Of a stretch of DNA of 64,000 nt, positions 1 to 11,090 are shown one piece after another. Every line of letters begins with the position of its first letter. Positions within the stretch are counted from its first letter, which is position 1. Below the pieces are notes generated by a model that worked only from the letters and a program-made list of their open reading frames with translations, was not told where the DNA came from and did not search any database. This stretch comes from Sycon ciliatum (taxonomy: Eukaryota > Porifera > Calcarea > Leucosolenida > Sycettidae), in the NCBI RefSeq assembly GCF_964019385.1, contig NC_088654.1, positions 11,520,471-11,584,470 of the forward strand, given 5' to 3'. The translations under genes and the position numbers were made by a program.

Positions 1-572
1 GCAACAGTTTTTTTCTCCTCTTACAAATGAAAGCTAGAAGCTGTTGCTGTTGCTCAAGCTTTCCAGAAAGCCCAAGATTGCTAATTTCACCCAAGGGAAA
101 CTAAGGTTATCGTCAAAATGGGTCGTGGTGTGTCACCGGGACTGGAAAATTGTCTGCTTTGTCGGTCGGATAAGGGCTAAACACACTAAATTACAACTCA
201 GTGTTGGACGGTTGTGAGGTGCTTCACGGCGCCTAGTGCAACACTGGCTCAACGCGACTTGACTGCCGGGTCTAGTGGCTCACCGCAGCAGTCCAAGCTG
301 CAGTGATCCACTGCGTGGCATATCGAGTCGAGTGCAATGCCCCCCACGTGTTTGTGTGCAATCACTTGAAACGCAATGTACATGTGAGTACACAGTGATG
401 CCAACTGAAATCCGACCCATGAGTGTTTGCATGCGATTGCTGTGCTGGGGAGCTAAAGCCAGTCAGTCGGATGAGTAGTGTGCTGGCCCCTGGCATGCCA
501 GCAAAGCGTGAAGATCACTTTTTGGCATTCATTTCCTGGTTTTGGGTATGCACGTGTACGAATATGTACGAA
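1..572. other. Anonymous DNA with a solo MITE arm
   Basis: No gene is visible. Positions about 392-415 carry one arm (CAACTGAAATCCGACCC) of the hairpin MITE found complete at 16.4, 30.6 and 46.7 kb. The remainder shows no recognisable structure. Confidence 0.4.
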
Positions 573-751
573 TGGACTCAGATGGAGAGCCAATGATTAA
601 TTTACAGTAAGGAAAAGGACCAAGGAACTACAAGCTACGCTATAATGTCCACTAACACTACCAGTTACCAGTCACCAGCTTTGTGCAATGTTATCGCATG
701 AGCTGACTGTCAAGTACCTGATGGTGTCAGTGGACAGCATAGCATAACTAG
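573..751 (+). repeat. GAGAGCCAAGGAT-type MITE, partial copy
   Basis: The copy starts with GGAGAGCCAATGATTAA and includes GGACCAAGGAACTACAAG and the segment around TCCACTAACACTACCAG. The same blocks occur at 20.77-20.98 and 27.9-28.08 kb. It is a non-coding dispersed repeat and the inverted half is degraded. Confidence 0.55.
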
Positions 752-1120
752 TGTGTACATGTGTATGTTTGTACTGTGAACTTCCCCATCGTTGCTCTGG
801 TGTAACTGAATGATTCCGCATGCGCTTATGGACCGGAGCTACGGTGTAGCAGTAACCGCTGTGCTGTTGCGAACAGTGAAATCCGTTGAGAAGTCGAGCG
901 GCCACGGGGCACTAGCCTTGCAGCCGTGAGCACTGCTGGTCCATTTCTTACAGTGTGTGCATGAACTACAGTGCATGTACATGTATGCGCTAAAAGCAGT
1001 AAAGGGCGCCGGCGCCAGCTATCCCATAGGATTTCGATTCCCGTGACAGTAGGAGATGCAAGCACCCACTGGGCATGCTTTGTGTACCCAGGGTGTTGGT
1101 GCAGTGCGAGGGAGCTGCTA

Positions 1121-1320
1121 CAGGGGTCGGATTTCAGTCCCCCCCCCCCCCGCAATTGTCTATGCACTGTACAATCACCATGTTCCCCTCCAGGGATCGG
1201 ATTTCAGTTTACATCACTCTCTATGCACATGGTACAATCATCATGTGCTCCTCCAGGGATCGGATTTCAGTTTCCGCCCCTGCCTATGCACTGTACAATC
1301 AGCATACGCCCCTCCAAAAA
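1121..1320. repeat. Tandem repeat, about 63-70 bp unit, three units
   Basis: Three successive units each contain GGRTCGGATTTCAG followed by TATGCAC and GTACAATCA. Unit starts are near 1121, 1191 and 1254. The first unit is longer because it holds a run of C residues. The GGTCGGATTTCAG core is the arm of the hairpin MITE seen elsewhere in the window, so the array probably arose from a MITE fragment. Confidence 0.6.
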
Positions 1321-2044
1321 GCTGTGCAGCACAGGTACACGTACAATCATAGTCATGAAGCTTACCGGACCATTGCCGCAGCACTTCGCACAGCTCGAAC
1401 TGTCTCCTCCTCGCCTGCCTTCTCTTCTTGCCCACCCCACTCCTCCAGCGTCTGAGCACGTTTTGAGTGTAGTTGTCCAGGACCGGGAAAAGTCCTATCT
1501 TGCTGTTGTTCAGCCAGCGATTAACGCCTTGCAGATCTTTCGAGTAGCATTTCCTGACATCGATATCTTTGCGGCTGACTGTGCCCTCAGTTGTTTGCTC
1601 GGATACACTTCGTCTGCTCCGCGCCATAGCCTGAGTTTGCCCACTAACGGCAGGGATACTGCGGCCTGAGAGCATCGCCATGCTCACGACCAATACTAGC
1701 AGCAGAATAACCAGCAGTACCACGACCGACGGCAGTGACCGCCACAGGGTGTTAGTAAGCGTGCGAGGATGGCTCCGGCGAGAAGGGATCGGCGCTGTTG
1801 GCTGCGGCAAGGCATTCAGGCAAACGTAGCAGGTGTGCGCAGCGCCCGCCCGCTCCATCCAGCAGTGAGCCGCGACCGGAATTGTCGACACTCGTGTGTC
1901 CGCCGCTCCCGGGCACGGGCAACGTACAATGGTCGACAGCACACGCACACACAGGTCACGATTGCCGTCGGTCGGGCACGCAGGAAAGCACACGTAGATC
2001 CACGTGGCACGCCACTCTCTGACTGCTCGCACCGGTGTTCTCAC
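1241..2044 (-). CDS. Uncertain ORF with one strong hydrophobic segment
   Basis: This is a 267-codon open frame that I do not recognise. It has one convincing membrane-length segment (SVVVLLVILLLVLVVSMAML), followed about 20 residues later by a dibasic RSRR site that would suit a furin-type protease. That layout would fit a type II membrane precursor, but no ligand domain follows. The C-terminal part reads through the GGATCGGATTTCAG tandem repeat, which is probably not coding. If real, only the middle (roughly 1450-1800) is likely an exon. Confidence 0.2.
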   Translation of the reverse strand: MRTPVRAVREWRATWIYVCFPACPTDGNRDLCVRVLSTIVRCPCPGAADTRVSTIPVAAHCWMERAGAAHTCYVCLNALPQPTAPIPSRRSHPRTLTNTLWRSLPSVVVLLVILLLVLVVSMAMLSGRSIPAVSGQTQAMARSRRSVSEQTTEGTVSRKDIDVRKCYSKDLQGVNRWLNNSKIGLFPVLDNYTQNVLRRWRSGVGKKRRQARRRQFELCEVLRQWSGKLHDYDCTCTCAAQLFGGAYADCTVHRQGRKLKSDPWRST

Positions 2045-4570
2045 CTTTCAGCAAGCCGCTTCCGGCGTGCGAACGAATCATCCGCAAAATCTTGATCCTC
2101 TTATGCCAAACAAGCCGTCCTCCAGCGTGCAGCACAGCACGGCAATCAGGCAATCAGGGTACTGCGCAGCCGGCGAGGCGCACTTCCCTTGCTCGGCTTT
2201 TCAGTCACCGGCAGGCAGCGGCCTGTGCGAATCGAATGAATGAGGACAACAAGGCTTCATCGACGAGGACGATGCGGAGTTCGTCCACATTCTGCTTCGA
2301 AACGTCAGCTACTGGCAGCAAGCCAAACCGAGAAACAGAAAGGACTTTAGGAGATAACCTCCCACCTAAATAGTCCACAGGCCACCGTTGGGGGGCCCGG
2401 GACGGCTGTGAGAGATAACGGGAAGAGCTTCAGTACTCCCTTTTTCATCTAAAAAAACTTGCGCATCTACACCCATACGCTCTACTACACATATGGATGA
2501 ACTGCTTGGTGCTGTTAGCACCATCACCGCTGACAAGTGACAGCGATAATTTTTTTTATTTCAGGTGCATGATATTGTGCAGCGTTGCATTATGCAACGG
2601 CCTTAGCTTTGGGTCATGCTAAGTAAGAGTATAAAGATGACCTGTTTTACTCTGTCGTGTCGCGATGATGATGCGGTGCCAGGGCTGTGTGTTGTCAGTT
2701 GGCATCGCACGGGACCGTGCCACGCGGGTCAGCGATGTACATGTACTTGACATAAGATCCTCGATCGCACTAATTATCATAATGTGCTTCAACGAATAGG
2801 GACTCGAACTAGCTCGCCGGTCCGAGCGTTACTGCGCAGGAAGTTTGTGGGTGCAGTTATGTGTCGTTGACACTGGGCGCGATCCTGAGGGCTAGGGCCG
2901 GGGAAATGCTTCCGATCTCCGCTCGAGCGCTCTAACGCGGTCACGGGACATGGATTTGCATACTAGTACTCAGTAACCTCATCCAGAACCTATCATCATC
3001 AAGCGACGTTCACTGATTGCTCTTTTGTAACCATCACATTGTACGTTTCTTTTGGCTCGAGAGATACATCACAAGTACATGTATAGTGAGATAGACCGCA
3101 ACGTGTGATCACTACGTGTACAAAACTAGTACTAGCAGTACATGTAATCTCGTTTAGACATGCCCACTGTGTGCAGATGGTGGTGCGAGGGCGTGATCAT
3201 CGGACGTGTCACACGATCGGCGAAAGGACCATCATCGCCATTATCATCATCATCACCGTCCTTCAGCAGAATCTAGGAGAAGAAGAATACCATTCTGTCA
3301 CCTCACTGAAATGCATATCCACACGTGCCACAAAGTGCGAAGTCTAGGGCGGTGCAGAGAAGACCATGGAAGTAGTGTGATCTGCGTGGTCATTCAGCGC
3401 CGCAGCTACACCTCTCAGACCGCAGTGCCTGACTCTAGCATGATGCCGGTTTGGCCGGTTCCCGTGTCACTGCTCCTCTCCATAGATCTACGACCTACGC
3501 GTCCCCACCCCAACACATTACATGAGAAAGGACAGGATTCTGTAGCCAGTGTACATGGTGTAGCTCTCAAAGCCGCTTGGAAGTGTCCTCCGACCAGTGC
3601 GGATTTCAGCAGCTGCTTCCGTGTCTTTAACCCCGTGAATGGGACCTGGGGGACGTTCTCACACTCGACAGGGTTTCCACCGCCGGTGCCTTGGGCCGCG
3701 TGGCGTTCGACGTGTGTGCGAAAGGCGACCCCAGGAACACCTGCCACAAGTCCCCAAGCAAGAGTTCCACAGGTCGACTCCGATAACGGTGGCTCCACTA
3801 CTGGCACTAGGATGAAACGATCCGACCGTGCATGCCTTTCTGCTCGCACTGTGTCTTGATCTCGGTGATGAGTACGAGTGTGAGCGATGTGACACGTGAC
3901 ACGTGGGATTCGGAGAACTAACTTTCATTTTTAAATTAAGTCAACAGCGACGTGTTATCGCGATCTAATCACCAATCCGGTTTCATAGCTGCTACACGAG
4001 GTACTGGTACTGGCCCTTGTAGTACAGTACAAACCCGCTCATACTTCCAAAGCCAACCCCAACTATTACTTGCCTAAGCTTTAGGAACGTCACATGACCA
4101 TACAGGCGCATACTACACGGTGATAATGACCACTGTCACTGACTAGTCTGGTCTCTGGCGATGGAAGGCTGAGGCACCAGTGCAGAAGCGTCGTCGGTGG
4201 TCGGGCCATTGTCACTACTAGTACTAGACACTATGACTATGACTCAGTATGAGTATGAGATAAGAATAGACCGGCGTCCGTCAGCATGGTCAGTGTTCGG
4301 GCTGCAGCTTGTTCTTGGTACATACTAACATAGTGCATTGTGCCCTTGCATGCACTGACTGTTGACAGTGTTGGGACTCGGGAGGTCATGCTGCAAGGGG
4401 AAGTCCCCGCGAGCCCATGTCGGACTTGCGCTCGCGCTCGTGGTACTGTCCCTTGTCATCATCAAGACTGCGTTTTTCAAACGAGTCTTTGAGTTTGAGC
4501 AAGTACAATGACATTACATTTTTGTAAATCAACAAGACTGGTACAGTCATCACTGGTCATAATTATAATA
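2045..4570. other. Anonymous DNA, no supported gene
   Basis: Overlapping open frames on both strands at 3206-3859 have no recognisable domain. No consensus splice-site pair or family motif was found. Confidence 0.35.
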
Positions 4571-4574
4571 TAAG

Positions 4575-4680
4575 GCATAGTGGTGGCCCGCGGAAGCGAA
4601 GGCTATAGCTTGTGTGTTTCTGAACATTCAAGTGATGCTAACGCGGATCCCGCGAATATTATTATTAGTAAAGGCATATA
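4575..4680 (-). repeat. Dispersed repeat, copy 1 (partner near 41.1 kb)
   Basis: The reverse complement contains ACTTGAATGTTCAGAAACAC, then AGCC TTCGC and GGCCACCACTATGCCT. The same blocks occur in the same order at about 41,095-41,200. The GGCCACCACYATGCCT end also resembles the repeat flanking the transposon at 8.0 kb and its empty partner at 45.3 kb. Confidence 0.55.
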
Positions 4681-4734
4681 AATTGTACGAGATATCGGTA
4701 GCGACTTCGGTGATGAAGTAGTAACAGGAAAGGT

Positions 4735-5250
4735 GTTTGCTCCCCACCCCGGAGCTCGCGCTTTTCCGCAGAGCTGACTTGACACTGACTCTGACTCACG
4801 ACTGCCATCCAGAGCACACGAGAAGTCCGTCGAACCTTCGACTCGGAAAACCTGCAAGAAAGCACCAGTCCCTGTTCTCACCGTACAGGAGCGACACTGC
4901 ACTGACTGACACTGCTATCTGGTGTTCACGAGGTGTTTGTCGCGCTGGAAACGGAGCGTATCTGTAAGTTTGTATCCCAGGTGATGATTTGGCCCAAGAG
5001 CACTAGACAACCTACAAAGCACCTCTTCGTGCTCTTCGGACACAATCTTCCTTAGCTAACTCAAGCTCAACTGATGAGGGGTGAATTCCCCGAACAACTG
5101 TGTATTGAGCAGGGAGTGGTGCTTTCCTGCAGGTTTGCAGGTTCGATGGACTTCTCGTGTGCTCTGGATGGCAGTCGTAAGTCAGTCGAGTGCCAAGTAC
5201 TAGTACACGTAAACTCCGCGAGCTCAGGTACTAGGTGTGGGGAGCACTGA
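4735..5250. repeat. Foldback repeat with hammerhead-bearing arm
   Basis: The left arm (about 4735-4890) reads CTGCCATCCAGAGCACACGA and CAAGAAAGCACCAGTCCCTG. The reverse complement of the right arm (about 5100-5250) carries the same blocks. A third copy lies at 55,425-55,620. In the copies where that end survives (5.1 and 55.6 kb) the repeat terminates in a hammerhead-like motif. No protein is encoded. Confidence 0.65.
5065..5110 (+). ncRNA. Hammerhead ribozyme-like motif, decayed (H1)
   Basis: Seen: perfect 6-bp stem I GCTCAA (5065-5070) / TTGAGC (5105-5110), catalytic CTGATGA (5071-5077), stem II GGGG/CCCC (5078-5081/5088-5091) and GAA (5092-5094). The next bases are CAACTGTGT where ACACTGTGT would close stem III, so position 15.1 is C and stem III loses two pairs. 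The related copy at 55.6 kb keeps the normal bases here. Inference: a once-active type I hammerhead, probably inactive now. Confidence 0.6.
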
Positions 5251-5270
5251 AACGCTATTCCTATAAATGC

Positions 5271-5548
5271 ACATTGTACATTGTAATTTTTTTCATCCTT
5301 TCAGTCATGTGACCTTTGAATACATTGTGCATTGTAATTTTTTTCATCCTTTCAGTCATGTGACCTTTGAATACATTGTACATTGTAATTTTTTTCATCC
5401 TTTCAGTCATGTGACCTTTGAATACATTGTACATTGTAATTTTTTTCATCCTTTCAGTCATGTGACCTTTGAATACATTGTACATTGTAATTTTTTTCAT
5501 CCTTTCAGTCATGTGACCTTTGAATACATTGTACATTGTAATTTTTTC
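5271..5548. repeat. 51-bp satellite array, left part
   Basis: A 51-bp unit is repeated between five and six times with almost no divergence. Each unit contains ACATTGTRCATTGTAA, a T run, then CATCCTTTCAGTCATGTGAC. As 51 is a multiple of 3, both strands stay open and produce artificial repeat proteins. The array is interrupted at 5549 by a hAT-like insertion and resumes at 6855. Confidence 0.9.
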
Positions 5549-6854
5549 TAGGGCTCAAACGGTTAGTCCGATTAACCGGTTGCAGACCGGTTACGAAGAA
5601 TTAACGGTTAACCGATAAAGATTACGCAGTAACTTTTCAGTCAATTTTTCAAGTATCACTATCAGGTCGTTGCAAAGTATGCACTTTCGCAGGCTGTCGC
5701 ACGCGTACGCAATTTCTGGGCTGTCAACTCGGTCATATCTGGTCTCTTGGTGTGAGAGTATGTATGAATGAGCATGCAAGAGAATGTACATGTGTGCGTT
5801 GTACTGAAAAGGGTACATTTTTTGAATAAGTATACATGTAGTCAAATATACGGTTAAAAAAGAGTCTTTTCTGTGAGTTTTGTTGCTAGGAGACAACTAA
5901 AATGGTGCTCCACGCGTAGCTGAGGTCCAAAGCTTTCCAACGGTGTAAAAAACAACCATACTTACCATACAAATTTTTGCAGTATCGATCGGCTGAAGTC
6001 TGGTGAAATTGGAAAAGACGACCCTCCGCCATGCGCGCATTTCGAGAATGGGAGTGCATATCTTGAGGCCGTGTCAGAAAAGCTTTCTGAGGACACTGAC
6101 GGCACCAGTCTAGGCTGGATGTCCCTGGAGAATTTCCAGTGTAATGTGGTGAGAAAGAGAGCTCCGTTGAGTCCTCCTAGCTCAAATAAATCGTCCCCGA
6201 ATGAAGAAATCAAATTTACCAACCAGCGAGGAAGCACAGCAACAGCAACTCTTACAAGGACTTGTCAGGTGCGATCAGCTGATTCGCCTGGCCGTGAGAA
6301 TCACGGCATGTGTGACATCGCGCCTGAGTACTCATCTGAGCGAGAGTGAATCTGACGCGAGCGGCGATGAGGTGAACGATCCAAAATTGTGATATTGTGG
6401 AACTGTTGCTGCTGGTGCATCGCCGATGGCTAGGTATTGGAGTTCAAGGACGGAATTAGGAGCATATATTCTTCCCAAAAGACGTAGCGCTTACCTGATT
6501 GTTTATCATAGGACTTCAGCTCCATCATGAACTTGGTATGCACTTCGTGCTGTGATTTTTGTGCTTTTTGTTCGCAATTGTATTTTCTCTCAACTTGAAG
6601 GGCTACCACGGGTCATACCCTTGCCTGGACATAGTCATATTTGTGTTTTCTGGATTCGTCAAGGCATACAGATATTGAAAATATATGGTTTACCCATACC
6701 TACAACTAACAGAACTTGAGTTATGGCTGGTTGTTTGTACGGGTGTTTGCGTGACCACCCCTCACATACATTGAGTAAGACCCACAAAGGGTTAAACCGA
6801 CCGTTAGCTTAGCAGTTAACCGTTGGGGGTAAAACCGTGACCGTTTGAGCCCTA
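5549..6854. mobile_element. hAT-like non-autonomous transposon in the satellite
   Basis: Terminal inverted repeats read TAGGGCTCAAACGGT at the left and its exact complement at the right. The 8 bp before the element (ATTTTTTC, 5541-5548) and after it (ATTTTTTT, 6855-6862) differ at one base, as expected for a hAT 8-bp target duplication. Subterminal regions are rich in GGTTAACCG-like motifs. The roughly 1.3-kb interior has no transposase; the small frames at 5591-5896 (-) and 6071-6349 (+) are unrecognised. Confidence 0.75.
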
Positions 6855-6950
6855 ATTTTTTTCATCCTTTCAGTCATGTGACCTAGAATACATTGTGCAT
6901 TGTAATTTTTTTCATCCTTTCAGTCATGTGACCTTTGAATACATTGTACA
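6855..6950. repeat. 51-bp satellite array, right part
   Basis: The satellite resumes after the insertion with about two further units. The first unit lacks the TTT of ACCTTTGAA. The array ends at 6950. Confidence 0.85.
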
Positions 6951-7208
6951 AGCAATGTAGCCTTGTAGGGTGGACGTGGCTCGGCTTCAACGTTCAGAAT
7001 TTCACGCTATACTGCTGACCTTTCACTGTAGACTGTGTAGTACTACATGTGTGTACTACGAACTAGTCACTGCCACTGTGCTAGTACATGTACAGTTAGT
7101 CCCAGTGGTATGGCGAGAGAAATCCGCCGCAAGGTGGCAGTGTGTGGTTCGCAACCAGGCCTTGGCGGGTAATGCTCGACGAATCGACATACAATGTACA
7201 TGTACATG

Positions 7209-7361
7209 TATTCTGCGCGAACAGCAGTGAAATCGGCAGAACCAAACAAACCTTATTGCAGGCACTTCCTTGAATTCTGCTCCATTTCTTTATCCACATA
7301 CCAAACTACTTGCAAGAAACATAACAGGAACAGTACCAAATTCCAGTACCAAATTCCGCCA
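7209..7361 (+). repeat. GCAGAATTC-type dispersed repeat, copy 1
   Basis: This stretch shares TTCTGCTCCATTTCTTTATC, CACATACCAAAC and AGTACCAAATTC blocks with 45,912-46,102 (same strand) and 28,111-28,294 (opposite strand). It is the most diverged of the three and has lost clear ends. Confidence 0.55.
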
Positions 7362-7956
7362 CGGCTGGCTACTGTGCAGCCTGCGGCTGAGGCACTGGCT
7401 CAGGATGGGAGCATGGGAATCCAGTGAAGTGAATTGTGTGTGTGTGCCTGCGGCTGTAATACCGATTAGACACCTGCATTCCCTGTGACATTAATGGCTT
7501 TGTGACGCGCGAAGGACATTGTTCGTCTGCGTTATCAAACTTATTAAAGAAAACATGTCGGCACATTGTAACTAGGGACCCCCCCCCCCCCCCGCACATC
7601 CAGTACAGCACAAGACCAGACCGAGGATGACAGAACTAACTAATTACTTACAATCATGTACATGTAGTTGTCATACATGTCCATGCATCATGTAGTCTGT
7701 TAGTGTTAATGTAGATCTACTAGTAATAATTCATAATCCGTCCTACGTCCTTGCATGCCATGCACTGGATTTGTAAACGCGTACACGTACGCGTCCCGGT
7801 GCATGCAGAATTCCTGCACTCGGCAGCAGAGACATGTTCACAACTAAACAAGTACAATAATCTTCCGACTTCGCTACCAAGTCATGGAGCAGTATCCTCA
7901 ATTCCTCATGTGCTTGAATATACATGAGGTACATGTACTAGCAAAGTAAAGTAAAG
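7362..7956. other. Anonymous spacer
   Basis: No supported gene. It contains a C run at about 7577-7592. Confidence 0.4.
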
Positions 7957-8087
7957 TTTGCACGTCCGCGTTACCACCGGCTATACGAGAAACACAACCA
8001 GCTAGGAAGTAATAATATTTTTAGTTTCGCATGGGCCAGGCCACCACCATGCCTGTGATACCAGGCCAGGGTGGCAGATGCAGCGCC
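7957..8087 (+). repeat. Dispersed repeat that received the two-gene transposon
   Basis: GCACGTCCGCGTTAC, GAAACACAACCAGCT, GGCCACCACCATGCCTGTGA and GGCAGATGCAGCGCC all recur in the same order at 45,249-45,371. The homology stops exactly where the transposon inverted repeat begins and resumes after its right end (CTAACGGCG from 13,988). Confidence 0.85.
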
Positions 8088-8106
8088 TATAGACCCCTTT
8101 CCGGAT
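8088..8106 (+). repeat. Left terminal inverted repeat of the transposon
   Basis: TATAGACCCCTTTCCGGAT is complemented exactly at 13,969-13,987. Beyond the 19 bp the two ends diverge, then match again in the 16-bp block. The exact outer boundary is uncertain by 2 bp because the target is TA-rich. Confidence 0.9.
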
Positions 8107-8236
8107 CGCCGCGAATCTCTATGGTTACCGAGAAATTCAAACTTTGGTGGGCAAGAAGAACCACTCTACTAATTAGTTACTTTGTCTTTTTAGTTGGTTG
8201 GATCTATTTTGTCGTCCTTTCCTTTTAGTTTCAGCC

Positions 8237-10475
8237 ATGGTGCAGACCTGTGCCGTCATAGGATGCACAAATAGGTATACGCGTGGCTGTGGAGGTGGTT
8301 TCCACCGATTTCCAACAAATCCCAAGCGCAGGGGACTCTGGATTGCTGCAATTCGCCGTAAAGAAGCTGATGGATCGCCCTGGACACCAGACACTGACGA
8401 GCGAGTCTGCAAGAAGCATTTTGTTCTTGGCAATCCGAATGCAAAGGAAGCAAAGGATGACGAGTCCCATCCTGACTATGTGCCGTCCTTGAAGCTCGGT
8501 TATGACTCCGCGAACCCTGAAACAGCTACGTCAAAAATCGATCGTTCTGTCCGACGTGAGAAGTTTACTGAGCTGAGGAAAAAGAAATTGGCTGATGCTG
8601 CAAGGCTGAAGCAGAAAGAAGAGGCAAGGAAGGCAAGCCAACGACATGGTGTTTCTCATGACCACTCGTACTTCGCCAAACTTCAACTGTCCTCTCCTAT
8701 TTTCAAGGTAAGAAAAAACTTCTGACTGATTCTGTACGTTGAGTAATTCAAAATTTAGTTGTTTGTACGTTATGAATTTCATACGTTGCAATCAGCTTGT
8801 GCCCCTGATGCATCGATGTTGTACGATGCTGGAAGGTCCCCTTCTTGGAAAGGCCATGCACACTCCATTGGCCAGGCCAGAAAGACGTTATTCTTCAGAT
8901 GCATTTTGAAATTTCTCTTTCTAGATGATGGTGTCTGGAAGAATTAAATTATTTTTTCGAGAATCATAAAGTGTAGGTGTATGTCTACTTGTTTGTTGCT
9001 CAGAACTCAACCGGGATGTCCAGTCTTCTGAATCTTGAAGTGCCAACTATTGCTCCTATCAAGGTGTCTACAGGTAAGGTGTCTGCTGTCTTGGCCTTCA
9101 AGTAGTGTCATATCTGTGATTGGTTTCAACTCTTGTCGCATGTGTACAGTAGTGAGTGAAAATGCTGCGGGTCCCATATTGGTTCAATAATTATTGTACG
9201 TTTCTAAGATGTCCTGACCTTGTGTAATATCGGTAGATTGTTTCTGATCCCTGTTCTTTGAATTGCACCTGGACGTCATGGACGAAACGTACCTAATCTT
9301 CTCCATTGCATCACTCCCATTTGGAGGGTTAGATGTTATGTGCCGGTACTGTGATCTCACTTGTCCCTGGTCAATTGTGACGTGATTTGTGTTATCTTTC
9401 TCTTCCATGTTCTACAGCATGTGGACCTGATGAACCCTACACCTCGGACACTGATCGTTTGGAAGAGGAATGCAAGAAGTTGAGGGCGGAAGTTGAACGG
9501 CTAAAGCGGCGTTGCGGGGAACTAGAGACTGGGCTTTCGAAGGCACAGTTTGGTGTGCACTGGATTGACGAGTCTGATGAGAAGTGTCGCTTCCTCACTG
9601 GTCTGCCGAACCGCTCCGTGTTCCATGCCGTCTTAGGTCATGTGCAGGAGAAGGCCGCAAAGCTCACTGCCTGGCGCGGTGATTCCACCAGTGACCCCAA
9701 GGACAACAAGCCTGGCCCTCGGATGACCAAGGACTTGTCCATTGCCAACCAGTTCTTTGCGACGCTTGTCCGGTTGCGCCATGGTATGTGTGGCGGGTTT
9801 GTGGCAGCCCTGATGCAAATGCCTGACTCCACGTTCAGCAGGATGTACTCCACGTGGATTCTGTTTCTGTCCCGTGAGCTGTCTCTCCTCTTCCCGTTCC
9901 CGTCCAGACAACTTGTGGACAAGTTCATGCCACCGTGCTTTAAGTCCAAGTTTCCGCAGACGAGGATTATCATTGACTGTTTGGAGATCCAGATGGAGCG
10001 CCCAACTTCTCTCCTGAACCAGTCGATCACTTACTCCAGCTACAAGAGCCGGAACACCATGAAGATTCTTGTAGGTGTTTCACCTGCTGGTCTTGTGACT
10101 TTTGTGTCGGATGTTTGGGGTGGCCGAGTCAGTGACAAGGTCATCACAGAGCAGAGCGGTCTGTTGCAGCTTCTGGAGAAGGGTGACAGTGTCATGGCTG
10201 ACAAGGGCTTTGACATCGAGGTGCCTCTTGCTCTCCATGGAGTGAAACTGAACATCCCGCCAAAGCTCGGTGCTGATAGCCAGATGAGCGCCCAGAAGAT
10301 CGAGAAGACCCGCCGCATTGCAGAGCTGCGTATCCATGTCGAACGGGCTATCGGACGTGCACGTTGCTACCGTGTCCTCAACACTGTGTTCCCTGTGAGC
10401 ATGTCGAGTCTGTCGTCTCACATCGTGAAAGTGTGCTTCTTCCTCACAAACTTCGACGCCCCGCTAGTAAATTGA
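8237..10475 (+). CDS. THAP-domain DDE transposase
   Basis: Spliced from exons 8237-8707, 9004-9073 and 9418-10475, giving 1599 nt and 532 residues. Donors AAG|GTAAGA and ACAG|GTAAGG and acceptors TTGCTCAG and TTCTACAG keep the frame. The N-terminus is a THAP zinc finger: C5-x4-C10, then W and VCKKHF giving the C-x2-H pair. A basic, probably coiled, linker follows (KKKLADAARLKQKEEARK). The third exon opens with a second coiled coil (LEEECKKLRAEVERLKRRC), then a helix-turn-helix-like part and a DDE_Tnp_4/Harbinger-like nuclease core. Candidate catalytic acids are D367 (IIDCLEI), D442 (VMADKGFD) and E489 (HVERAIGR). The expected role is binding the element ends and cutting and joining DNA in the nucleus. 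The start is the first ATG of the THAP fold, 130 bp inside the left repeat. No inactivating change is visible. A domesticated host gene is possible but the intact ends argue for a transposon. Confidence 0.9.
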
Positions 10476-10753
10476 AGAGACATGTGAATCACTATATTCA
10501 AGTTCTATCTTCTTTTGTTCTCTTTATTATGGTCTATTTTTCAGCACACTATAATAATAATAATAACCACTCTTATTTTACTTCGGTTTCTCCAACAGAC
10601 GATTCGTCTTATTACTGGAGCCGGAAGGGAGGTGCACAGTTAGAATCATTTTTCTGAACATATCGGAGCTGGATTCGCACGCTATCTTCACATGTAATGT
10701 AAATACAAAGTACGGCTACATGGCGCGGCGGAAGCACAGTGCTCCGGTCATGT

Positions 10754-11090
10754 AAAGGTCTCTGGTTCGAAGTAATATTTTCTGGAAGTGCCATAGCTTG
10801 TGAATATGAACGTACCAACTGCTGCTAGGTCACTGGCTGCGTGCGTGTTGTTTGTGGGGTTGTGATGTGATAAAGAGTGCATTGTCTCCACTCCCCACCG
10901 CATGGCAGGCGGCAAAGTGGAAATGGTGGCGTATGCCACGATCAAGCAAAGGTCTCTGGTTCAAAATACTATTTTGTGTAATTCCCAAAGCTTGTGAATA
11001 TGAACATACCAAATGCTGCCAGGTCACTGGCTGGGTGCATGTTATTTGTGGGGTTGGGATGTGATAAAGAGTGCACTGTCACCGCGATTG
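10754..11090. repeat. 194-bp tandem duplication with nuclease-gene fragment
   Basis: Two copies of a unit start AAAGGTCTCTGGTTC (10,754 and 10,948) and share GCTTGTGAATATGAACRTAC, GGTCACTGGCTG and TGATAAAGAGTGCA. The first copy ends in about 60 bp (10,885-10,942) that match the YqaJ exon of the neighbouring gene around 11,921-11,978, encoding ISTLPPAMRWGVE in reverse. It lies between the 3' ends of the two convergent genes and probably comes from an older copy of the element. Confidence 0.75.

Noticed and set aside
3206-3859. 217-codon ORF on the plus strand
   Set aside because: No domain, a comparable frame on the opposite strand, and no supporting splice sites. Left unannotated.
5271-5548. 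Regular array that could suggest a CRISPR
   Set aside because: Units are directly adjacent with no unique spacers, and the genome is eukaryotic. It is a satellite.
5261-5551. Open frames on both strands across the 51-bp repeats
   Set aside because: The unit length is a multiple of three, so every frame without a stop stays open. The peptides are perfect repeats with no protein character.
9572-9600. CTGATGA in the transposase exon as a hammerhead core
   Set aside because: It is coding sequence (DESDEK) and no stem II or GAAA follows.
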